NCBI GenBank assembly: GCA_900073065.1
Contig: FJOG01000020.1
Location: 97,888-139,401 of the forward strand
DNA length: 41,514 nucleotides
From: Phialocephala subalpina
Taxonomy: Eukaryota; Ascomycota; Leotiomycetes; Helotiales; Mollisiaceae
Reading direction: 5' to 3'
The notes beneath the pieces were generated by a model, which worked only from the letters and a program-made list of their open reading frames with translations, did no database searches and was not told the DNA's origin. The first letter of the stretch is position 1. Each line of letters opens with the position of its first letter. Position numbers and translations under genes: made by a program. Below, piece after piece: positions 32,456 to 41,514 of this stretch.

Positions 32456-34486
32456 TCTTGTTAAAATATCGACATTAAGCCAAATTGCCTAGTGAAATTA
32501 TATTTAATTGATAATACGGTTTTATACTAATATATTACAATTTCTTTATTGTATTAAGATTATTCTAGAAGACTATTATTACAAATTACAAGCCTTTAAT
32601 TAATATATCCTTTAAAAAAGTTAATTTACTAGTTTTTTTAAATTTAAAAAAGTATAAGAACTATAGAATTAAAGTTTAAATAAGAAAGAAATAAAGTAAT
32701 TAAAAGAGTAAAAATTATAATATTACGAATATAATTTATATTTAAAGAGAATATTAAGGAAATCGTATAATCTCGAAATAATAATAATTTAATATTAAAA
32801 TGCGAAAATAAATAAAAATCGGAATATAATAAAAATACGCGTTAAATATATCGAAAATATATTAAATATTATAATCGAAATAAAAAATAATATTGGATTA
32901 CTTGAAAATATTTTTTATTATAATAAAATAAAAATATTTAAAGAAAGATTTATATTTTTAATATAATAGAATTTTAATAAAACTATTTGCCATTATTTTA
33001 TTAATATTAATTTATCTGATATTAATAATTCCGTTTTTTATTTCTTTATATAATTAATATATTATAATTTTATAATAAATTTCGAAGAATTTTTTATTAT
33101 AAAATAAATAATTTATAAGTTATTATAATGGATTATATTATCGTTAAGAATATTTAAATTAATAATATTAAAAAATTTATATTATTATAATAATTACGTA
33201 TAAATAACTCGAAATTAAAAATTTAAATTTTGTTTTTATTATAAATATAAAAATTATATTTTATCGATTATTCTTTTAATTAATTATATTATCGAATAAT
33301 TAAAAGATATATTTTTTAGTATTTTCATAAGTATTAGAATTATTAATTAAAAAAGTATTATTTATAGTTTTTTAAAGATTTATAATCGAATTTATTATTA
33401 AAATTAAAGTAAATATATATATATTTTCGAGTTTAAAATATATTTTTATAATATAATAATTTGAAAGTTAATAAAGTAAAAATATTATTTAAAATCATAA
33501 AGAAAATTAATATTAAAAAGAATTTAATTTTATATAAATATTAATATATTTAATTAATTATTAAAATAATAATAATATAGAAAATTAATATATATTAAAA
33601 CTATTAAATAAAATAAAAATATTTTATTTATTTATAAACGCGTTTTTTTGTTTAAATATATTCTTATAAAAATTTATTAAAATTAAATATTTCGTATTTT
33701 CGAAGTAATTTAATAAATTATTAATAAATTATTAATATTCGAATATTAAATTCGTATAAAATATTAATAATAATAAGGTTATATATATTATATTTAATCG
33801 AAAAATTATAATTAAATAAATTTCGAAATTATAAATTTATTAATAAGCCTCGATTTTTATAAAAGTAATTTACTTTTAATTTCGAACGAAAATTTTAATG
33901 AAATTAATAAAAACTTTAAATATTTCTTTTAAAATCGATTTCTTCGAGTAAATAAATATAATAAATAATATTATAAGATTTTAATATTTTCATAAAAATT
34001 AAATTATTCGATAAATTATTATTAAAATCATTTATAAGATTATTTAAAATATATATATATTCGATAAAATTATTTTATAAGAATTAATTTAATTTAGAAA
34101 TAAATAATAATTATAATATTAAAATATCGAGAATATTAATTATAATCGGAAATTATATAAATTTTAAAATTTTAAATTATTCAAATTATTATATTTTAAA
34201 AGTATTTTTGATAATAATAATATTATTAAGAATATTAATCGAATATTTGTATTTTATTTTTACTTTAAAATAAAATTATTATAATTAATCTCGGGAATAT
34301 TTATCAATTTTATAATTTTAATTAATTATAAAACTTTGATTTTTATAAATATAATCTTATTTTTTAAATTATAATTTTTTTTATCGAATATAATATCGCG
34401 TATAATAATTATTTATTATAAAAATAAAATTTATATAAAGAAAATATTCGTTTTTTTATAATTAATTAATTAATTAATTTAAATAT
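32456..34486. other. AT isochore, left part (RIP-type)
   Basis: Almost only A and T, with the few remaining C and G mostly in TCG/CGA contexts. CpA and TpG are nearly absent while TpA is abundant, the pattern expected of heavy repeat-induced point mutation on old repeats. No reading frame of any length remains. The same type of sequence resumes after 40865, so the retrotransposon was inserted into one pre-existing block. Confidence 0.8.
34482..34486. repeat. target site duplication, left copy (AATAT)
   Basis: The five bases just before the left LTR equal the five just after the right LTR (40866-40870). A 5-bp duplication is usual for Ty3/gypsy integration. The AT-rich context lowers its weight, but it falls exactly at both LTR borders. 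Confidence 0.7.
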
Positions 34487-34835
34487 TATTACGACTCATA
34501 TAACCTAGTGGACTATAAGCTCAATAAGCGGGTAAACTCGCTTATAATAAACCCTAGAATCATGGGGAGCACGGGATTTAGCGGTCACGTAGTGGAGTTC
34601 CAAACGATAGAGTCTTAGAATAGATGGGGACTCTACCCTTTTAAACTCTAATAAGTAAAAAGGTTCTATATAAGTAAATAGATTCCCCTTAAATAAAAGC
34701 TTCGTACTCAATTCAAATATAGTATTTTAATACTATATTTAGTAATAAAGTTTAAATATTACTCTTCATTAAAATTACTTAATCTTTATTATATACAATC
34801 GACTTTACAATTAGTTAATCGAGCCAATCGTTATA
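34487..34835 (+). repeat. left LTR (349 bp)
   Basis: It begins TATTACGACTC and ends CAATCGTTATA; the expected TG...CA ends have been changed to TA...TA. Alignment with the right LTR has no gaps over the whole length. This copy is the more mutated of the two. Confidence 0.9.
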
Positions 34836-34929
34836 CTTTAAGCACTATCTTTTGTAATATTAGCTAAGTATTCTACTATATTTATCGTCTCGATATTATT
34901 TAAGAATACTTCGAAGCCTACTTCGCTAA

Positions 34930-35760
34930 AACCCGCTATAAAAATATCGAAGAAAATCAAAAGTCGCGAGTTTAATACTTTTAATGGTACGAAAAGCAAA
35001 TTACGAGTATATTTAATGTAATGTGCACTTTATATTAAATTTAACGAGAATATATTCCGAATAAAGGACGAATAAGTTCTCTAGTATATAAAGTATTTAA
35101 CGGGAGTAGTATTCGATTGGATCGAAACGAGCTAATAGGATTATCTCGACTGCGAAAAGCAAACGAAGAAATAAGACTTTTTAATTAAAGAGATTTTTAG
35201 TACGTTTAACGGATTTAAAGAGAAAATCATTAAAGTGTTTAAGAACGTGGACGAAGAAAAAGTCGCAAAACGCAAACTATTTAACTTGCGCTAAATTAAG
35301 GCGGTATCGGTTTACGCAATAGAATTTTAGTAGTATATAAGTAAAATCACGGGCTAAAGGGAGAACGCTTTTATAGTTCAATTTTACAAAGGGTTAAAGG
35401 ACGCAGTGAAAGACGAGCTAATGCGCCGCGATAAGTACGACTCGATACAAGTTATAATAGACGACGCTATTTACTTTGATAATAAACTGTATAAACGAGC
35501 GCTTGAGAAGAGAAGGCATTACTTTAGCAAATTCAAAGGAAGTAATGGAAAAAGTAAAAAGGGCACGAGCCTTTATAACTACTATAATTCGCTAATGGAA
35601 ATCGACGCTATCTTCAAAGGAAAAAAGAAACAACTCTTTAAAGACGAAATAAATCGACGACGCGAAAAAAAGTTATACTTCGAATGCGGCTTTCCGAGTT
35701 ATATAGCCAGCTTATATAAGAGGAAACAACTATAGAAAGAACGCTCGAAGAAATAAGTTA
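34930..35760 (+). pseudogene. gag of the chromovirus, broken
   Basis: The nucleocapsid-type protein can be followed in pieces. FNGFKEKIIKVFKNVDEEK and KLFNLR lie near 35210-35300. FYKGLKDAVKDELMRRDKYD starts near 35380, and the frame then stays open to 35735. It ends in a degraded CCHC zinc knuckle (YFECGFPSYIASLYKRK, where the first Cys and the His appear lost by C-to-T changes). Stops occur upstream of 35380. Gag coats the RNA in the particle; this copy is dead. Confidence 0.8.
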
Positions 35761-35789
35761 ATGCAATCGGACGCGAAAGTTATAACGAA

Positions 35790-38700
35790 CCTTATTAAGT
35801 ATATGTAATTACGAGGAGAGTATTATATAACGGTGAGAACTTGGACGAGTAGTAAAGTAGTTCGTAAGCCACTTGGTTAGAGTTAGAAGACGATTTCGAG
35901 ACGTTTCGATCGATTCTCGAAGAAGACTTTTAGAGGTTTTAAAAAGAGTAAGCAAAAAACCTCGTTAAACGAGCGGTAAAAGAAAAGCTCTTTAAGGATA
36001 GCCAATAGTAGAGAATCGATAGAATAAACGACGATGTGAACGATTTAGTAAAGTAGTTCGATAGGATCCGAACTTTAGCCAATCGGCATTAGTTGTTTAT
36101 AAAAGGCTCTAAGTTAGAGGACAAAAAACTATTAAAGTACGACGATTAGGGGCTATTAGAGTCCTTTGTAGTATTAAGCTTTTGGCCCGAATACTACCCA
36201 CGAGTTAAATAAGAATAGTACGTTTATTAAAGAGAGGATAGTTTAGTAGCCTGCACTCGAGAATAGTAGAACTTAGACGGGGAAGCTCGATACGTTGAGC
36301 CTCAATCGGATACGGGGGGGCCGGAATACGGTTAAACGTACGAAGTCGTGTATTAAAATCATCGGAAAATTGGATGGAGATAGCGCAATGGCATTAGCTA
36401 CTATATATAATAATTATTTATATCGGACGACGTTTTTTTTATACTTAATCACGAATTTATAGTAGGACGATACTACGAGGTATTCGCGGAAAGCGCGAAT
36501 CGAAGGATGTAGCGAGATACGGAAGATAATTTTATATATTATAAAGAAACCTTCGAATAAGCAATATAATTACTATTTAATATAGGACGTGTGTTTCGGC
36601 TTATTTACGCTGACGGATTAGGCCGCCGGTAGGAAGATGTACTTAGTAGATAATAATATAGAGAAGTATATGTTATTAGTAGGGGCGTCGGATAATTATT
36701 TTATGTAGTACAGATAAGTGTGCATAAGATTAAAGTAATGATCGATTCGGGAGTAATAGGCAGTTATATATTAAAATAATTGGTATTAGATAACGGGTGG
36801 GCTATAATAGTCAAATCGCGGCTTTATTCTATTATTACGGTCGACGGAAACCCTTTGGGTTCCGGATAAATCGACGTAAAAACGGTACTATAGATTATAA
36901 TTATGCGACGAAAATACACCGAGAAGATAAGCTTCGATGTAATTGACATCGATCACTTATTTATACTCGGGATACTATAAATCAAATAATACAATTTAAT
37001 TATCGATTAAATTAAAGAAATACTTATATTCGATAAATATTAAACTTATAGGATTTCGTTCATCGAAATAAGAACGAGTAGTTAAAGAGAAGTTTACGCC
37101 ATTTCCTTAGGAGAGTTAAAGTATTATACTTAGGACCCACTATTAAAGCAAATACTAATAGGATACTACGAGTTTTTAAACCTTTTTAAAGACGAGAAAA
37201 AAATCGAAGCACTTTTTAAGCACGGGTAGTAAAACTACGAAATACTTTTATAAAACGGAAAAGAATTATTGTATTCACTTATTTATTAAATGTCGGTAAA
37301 CGACTTAAAGATGCTTAAAGAATATATCGACGAGAATTTAATAAAGGGATTCATACGATTATTGGCTTCGTTAGCGGGTAGCCCAGTACTATTCGTACTA
37401 AAGAAAAATGGATCGAAACGATTATATATCGATTATCGAAAGATTAACGAGATTACTATTAAAGACTAATACTCGTTATCGCTAGTCGATAAGCTACGCG
37501 ATAGACTTTAAAGAGCTAAGATTTTCAATAAGTTAGATTTGCGTAGAGTTTACAATTTAATCCGGATAAAGGAAAAAAAAGAATAAAAAATAGCGTTTAA
37601 AACTAAGTATAAGTATTACGAGTATTTAATCATATTATTCGGGCTAATTAACGCGCCAACTATATATATACGTATAATAAATACGGTTTTACGCTCGTTT
37701 TTAAATATTACGATTATTTATTATTTAGACGACATTTTAATGTACTTTAAAACGCTCGTTAAATATATTGACGATATTAAAGTAGTATTAACTACTTTAA
37801 AAAATGCGAATTTAATTTGCAAATTTAAGAAATGCGAATTCTATATAGAAAAAACAGACTTTTTAAACTATATAATTTTAATCGGAGGCTTATCGATAGA
37901 CTTTACGAAAGTATCGATAGTATTTAATTAATAAGTATTTAAAATAGTTAAAAACGTATAATCTTTTTTAAAATTTGCGAATTTCTATTATCGTTTCGTG
38001 TAAAAGTATTTTACGGTAATAATCCTTTTAATGGAATTAACGAAAAAGGATTAAACGTTTAAATAAATAGATAAAGTTTAGCGCGCTTTTAATTAACTCA
38101 AATAACGCTTTACAGAGGCATTATTCCTTTTTACATTCGATTTAAACAAATATATTATCGTCGAAACGAACGCATCGGATTTTGTAATTAGTGTAATACT
38201 TAATTAATCGGGCGAGTAAAGCAAATAGCAATTAATCGTATATTACTCTCGCAAAATATTACTAATAGAATTAAATTACGAGATTTACGATAAAGAGTTG
38301 CTTGCGATTATAAAAGCGTTTCGAATATAAAGAGTTTATTTGGAAAAATCGAAATATTAAATATAAGTATATATTAATTATAAAAACTTAGTATTTTTCA
38401 CTATAACGAAAAAACTCAACCGAAGATAAATGCGTTAAATTAAAACGTTAATTACGTACAATTTCAAAATTTCATATATTAAAAGATCAGAAAACGGTAA
38501 AGTAAACGCTTTTAATCGGAAATCGGAATATTAAAACGACGTTAAACTATTTTCGCACGCGATACTTAAAGAAGTCGAAAGCGGCTTAGTATTTAATGGG
38601 GCAATAGTTACTATTATATCGAGATTAATCGATACAACGCTTATCGACGACTTCAAAAAAAACTATAATAAAAATTTTATCGCAAAAATGGTTTTACAAT

Positions 38701-40040
38701 ACTTAATAAGACTTTTCACTAACGAGTTTAAAGCTTTACGGTTCTAAGGGAAGCTTTACGTTCCTAAGAACCTCTAATCGGAATTCATTAGAACGCAATA
38801 TAAACTCTCAACTTATAAGTATCAAAGGATTATAAAGATTATAAAGCGGATCTCTAAGGACTTTTACATTCTAAGATTTAAAGGGAAAGCTACTAAGGTT
38901 ATTAGTAAATGCGATACGTGCATTTAGAATAAGGCCGCGAAGTATACTCTTTATAGCAATATGCGGTCACTAAAGACACTTATAAGCGCTTGGAAGTCCA
39001 TTACTTAGGACTTCGTAATAAAATTATTACTCTCAAAAGAATTAATATCGGATATCGAATACGATACTATCTTTGTAATTACGGATAGACTAATAAAGTA
39101 TACATATATAATTTTATACTCGGAGATATATATAGCAAAAGACTTGGCCTATATATTCCTACGGATTATAGTAGCTAATTACGGGGTATTAAACGAAATT
39201 ATTTTAAATTGAAATAAATTCTTTACTTCGAAATTCTGGATTACTTTAATCGTATTACTAAAGATCAAGTAGAAGCTTTCAATAGTTTTCTACTTTTAAA
39301 CAAATAAATAAATAGAACGATTAAATTAAATAATGGAAATATATTTCCGTTATTACGTTAATTATTAATAAAACAATTAGGCGGAACTTTTACTATTAGT
39401 ATAATTCGCGTATAATAGTACAATAATAAAAAGTACGAAGGTCTCGCTTTTCTACGCTAATTATAAGTATAAGCCAAAAGTATATTAAATACTATATTTA
39501 GTAGAATCGAAAGCACAAAATACTAAGATTTAAATCGATAAATTAAAGTCTTTACGCGAGAAGCTCGCAAAAAACATACAGTTTATAGTTACTAAATTAG
39601 CACTATACTACAATAAGTATCGTAGTATGGAATTTACGCTTAAAAAGGGGGATAAAATTTATTTAATTCGCCGAAATATTAAGACGAAGCGATTAAGCGA
39701 CAAATTGGATCACAAGAAAATTAGACTATATAAAATCAAGAAAGTTAAAAGTTTAATTAATTACGAACTCGCTTTATTTAATAATATAAATATACATCCG
39801 ATATTTTATGTATTTCTCTTCGAATTAATATTACTAAAAGTACTGCGAGCTTTAAAAGTTGAAATCGAACTAATCAATTTAAACGCTAAATACGATATAA
39901 AAAAGGTCTTAAATTGCTAATTCGTTAAAAATCGGATCAAGTATTTGATTAAATGGCAAGGATATCCACATTCGGAAAACACATAAAAACTCAAACGGAA
40001 CTTCAATTACTACGAGAAGCTTAAAACGTTTTATTGTTAA
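35790..40040 (+). pseudogene. pol polyprotein of the chromovirus (PR-RT-RH-IN-chromodomain), broken
   Basis: Domains recognised in order: aspartic protease near 36720-36980 (MIDSG), reverse transcriptase about 37290-37930 (SPVLFVLKKNGSKRLYIDYR, and YLDDIL at the catalytic site near 37720), RNase H about 38130-38400 (IVETNASDFVI), integrase with the CDTC half of its zinc site near 38910 and VITDRLIKY near 39075, and a C-terminal chromodomain near 39920-40030 (YLIKWQGYPHSENT, next codon a stop where Trp is expected). The longest uninterrupted pieces are 37740-37931 and 39627-39920. Stops are frequent and of CAG/CAA/TGG origin. The chromodomain identifies a chromovirus, which typically targets heterochromatin; that fits its position in the AT block. 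Confidence 0.85.
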
Positions 40041-40110
40041 AACTCGAGTTTACTTAGAGAAAAAGGTCGGCTATCTCGAGCTCGGAAACGTCCAACTCGA
40101 AGGCTAGTAA

Positions 40111-40473
40111 CTAAAAAGTAAGAGGATTTAGCACGGGATTCGAGAGAGGTTCAAAAACGGCCGCAAAAGCCTTTTTAGGCCGAGGACCACAAAAAAAACG
40201 ATACACGGGTTTGCGGACTATTACTTCTAAGTACCCCGCGGAATCGCAAGATCGTTTGAAACGAACGCACTCGGAGTAGCGTAGTGATTCGAATTTGTTA
40301 AAGAGGTACCGACGGGCGTGGCTCTTATAGTAGGAACACGTGGCGGACGGGCGCTTTAATTTCTCGATGCGCAAAGCAAGCGCCAATCTCTCTTTTCTTT
40401 TCTTATGTATAATAAGCGATATGATGAAAATAATAAGAAAGAAGGGTATAATCAACGGAACGACGTTCCCCGC
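40111..40473 (-). CDS. antisense open frame with a cysteine-motif, inside the chromovirus 3' region
   Basis: On the strand opposite to gag-pol, between the end of pol and the right LTR, a frame is open from about 40473 to TGA/TAG-type stop at 40111 (the last 115 codons have no stop). No ATG remains near its start, but an ATA in suitable place could be a mutated ATG. The N-terminal part is hydrophobic and then basic; the centre reads CSYYKSHARRYLFNK and SECVRFKRSCDSAGY, which looks like a Cys-x2-Cys zinc motif in which two cysteines have become Tyr, as G-to-A changes would do. Similar cysteine-rich, HARR-containing fragments recur in fungal proteins as I remember. Whether it was ever expressed is unknown. 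It may also be a captured host fragment. Confidence 0.4.
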   Translation of the reverse strand, partial: AGNVVPLIIPFFLIIFIISLIIHKKRKERLALALRIEKLKRPSATCSYYKSHARRYLFNKFESLRYSECVRFKRSCDSAGYLEVIVRKPVYRFFCGPRPKKAFAAVFEPLSNPVLNPLTF

Positions 40474-40503
40474 TATAATTTAAGCGTCGAGACTACGCTA
40501 GCT

Positions 40504-40516
40504 AAAAAGGGGATAG
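40504..40516 (+). other. polypurine tract (PPT)
   Basis: AAAAAGGGGATAG lies directly before the right LTR, the place and composition of the plus-strand primer of LTR retrotransposons. It has kept its G run although the surroundings are RIP-altered. Confidence 0.8.
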
Positions 40517-40865
40517 TATTACGACTCATATGACTTAGTGGACTATAGGCTTAGTAAGCGGGTAAGCTCGCTTACAGTAGACCCTAAGGTCATGGGGAGC
40601 ACGGGACTTAGCGGTCACGTAGTGGAGTCCCAAACGATAGAGTCTTAGAATAGATAAAGACTCTACTTTTTTAGACTCTAGTAAGTAAGAAGGTTCTATA
40701 TAAGTAAATAGATTCCCTTTAGATAAGAGCTTCGTGCTCAACTCAAATATAGTATTTTAATACTATACTTAGTAATAAGGCTTGAATATTACTCTTCATT
40801 GGAATCACTTAGTCCTTATCACATACAATCGACCTTACAATTAATTAATCGAGCCAACCGTTACA
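40517..40865 (+). repeat. right LTR (349 bp)
   Basis: It begins TATTACGACTC and ends CAACCGTTACA, keeping the CA end lost in the left copy. It has the same length as the left LTR. All differences from that copy are C/T or G/A by eye, with this copy carrying the C or G state more often. Confidence 0.9.
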
Positions 40866-41514
40866 AATATATACTTTTAATTTATCGAATTTTAAAAATA
40901 AAATTTAATAAAAATATTTTATAATTATAAATTTATAAATAAATAATAATTAATTTTAAATCTTTGATTTTTAAATATTATTAGAAGAAACCAAATAATA
41001 TTTTCTAATTTAATTATTATATTAATAATTTATTTAAGAAATAATTAATTAATATTATAATATACGAATATAAATAAATAAATAATTTGGTATTAATTTT
41101 TATAATTTTCGATTAATTAATAATTATTTTTCTAATATATTTTATAAATCCATTTTAATTATAAATATTAAATATTAACTTTTATATTTCGATTTTTTCT
41201 TTATTTTAAATTAATATAATTTATTTGTTTATTTTAATAATTATAATTATAATATATATATTATTTTATTTTTATTATATAAATTTAATTTATATAAAAA
41301 ATATAAAATAATTAATTATTATAAGTATAAAAATATTTAAAAATAATTTCTTTAGTATTTTCGAGTTTATAAATTTCGCGAATATAATTCTAATCGTATT
41401 TCGTAATAATTTTAACTTTGTATATATTCGTTTCGAAATAATTAATTATTTTATAATAAAAATATTTAAAATATTTATATTAATTTTTAATATATTAAAT
41501 ATTATAAAGAAATA
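40866..41514. other. AT isochore, right part, with target duplication AATAT at its start
   Basis: Bases 40866-40870 (AATAT) are the right copy of the target duplication. The remaining sequence is almost pure A/T with rare TCG/CGA, like 32456-34486, and continues beyond the window. No gene is present. Confidence 0.75.

Larger units (their letters stand above)
34487..40865 (+). mobile_element. complete but RIP-mutated Ty3/gypsy chromovirus retrotransposon
   Basis: 6379 bp with two 349-bp LTRs, an AATAT target duplication, a polypurine tract before the right LTR, and gag, protease, reverse transcriptase, RNase H, integrase and chromodomain in the order of chromoviruses. All enzyme regions are cut by many stops of the TAG/TAA type, so the element cannot move by itself. 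The LTR copies differ at about 40 positions by my count, and all of these are transitions, which fits RIP rather than slow drift. It is less AT-rich than the block around it and was therefore probably inserted later. Confidence 0.92.

Noticed and set aside
34505..34711. 68-codon antisense frame in the left LTR, also present in the right LTR (40535-40741)
   Set aside because: Conservation is explained by the LTRs being copies; no motif, and LTRs do not normally code.
34836..34870. tRNA primer binding site just after the left LTR
   Set aside because: The sequence is altered and does not start with the usual TGG; no tRNA 3' end could be matched with confidence.
1..41514. CRISPR arrays, rRNA or tRNA genes
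   Set aside because: No regularly spaced repeats, rRNA segments or convincing tRNA cloverleaf with A/B boxes were seen; the organism is eukaryotic.

Overview
The window looks like nuclear DNA of a filamentous ascomycete (Pezizomycotina, probably a leotiomycete such as a helotialean; the class is inference). Reasons: genes are split by short GT-AG introns of about 45-150 nt with CTAAC/CTGAC-type branch sites; there are three HET-domain genes and an NLR-type remnant; there is a secreted deuterolysin and a GH29 fucosidase; a Helitron piece is present; and the right-hand end carries the marks of repeat-induced point mutation (RIP): very AT-rich blocks and a chromovirus retrotransposon full of transition-derived stops.

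Layout. 1-2.8 kb: a secreted GH29 alpha-L-fucosidase with seven exons (+). 3.1-5.25 kb: a small AT-rich patch, then a decayed 5' piece of a Helitron. 5.3-5.7 kb: a small secreted protein gene (-) cut by one in-frame TAA. 6.6-8.2 kb: a Vps62-family gene (+) with a puzzling fourth intron. 8.4-8.8 kb: a small disordered protein (-). 9.3-15.1 kb: an incompatibility-gene graveyard, with one HET gene (-, one nonsense codon), an NLR N-terminal remnant (+) and a second HET gene (+, several stops and a frameshift). 15.6-19.4 kb: a membrane-anchored protein whose lumenal domain resembles the deuterolysin propeptide (-), and a four-exon deuterolysin (+). 21.5-23.8 kb: a third HET gene (-) whose three exons join in frame over 724 codons but contain two nonsense codons. 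25.1-27.0 kb: a membrane-anchored SH3 protein (-). 27-32.4 kb: gene-poor DNA with a diverged duplication. 32.45 kb to the end: AT isochore holding a complete Ty3/gypsy chromovirus (34487-40865) with 349-bp LTRs, an AATAT target duplication and a polypurine tract.

The apparently intact genes are GH29, the deuterolysin, the membrane protein next to it, the SH3 protein, the disordered protein and probably Vps62. The HET and NLR genes, the small secreted protein and the transposons are all broken. Several of the breaks are single C-to-T (or complementary G-to-A) nonsense changes in a CpA context, as RIP would leave. The most interesting points are this parallel loss of all incompatibility genes, the propeptide-like membrane protein near the deuterolysin, the near-intact small secreted protein, the Vps62 intron, and an antisense cysteine-motif ORF near the 3' end of the chromovirus.

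All exon borders and family assignments come from reading the sequence and from remembered family motifs. No database search was run.
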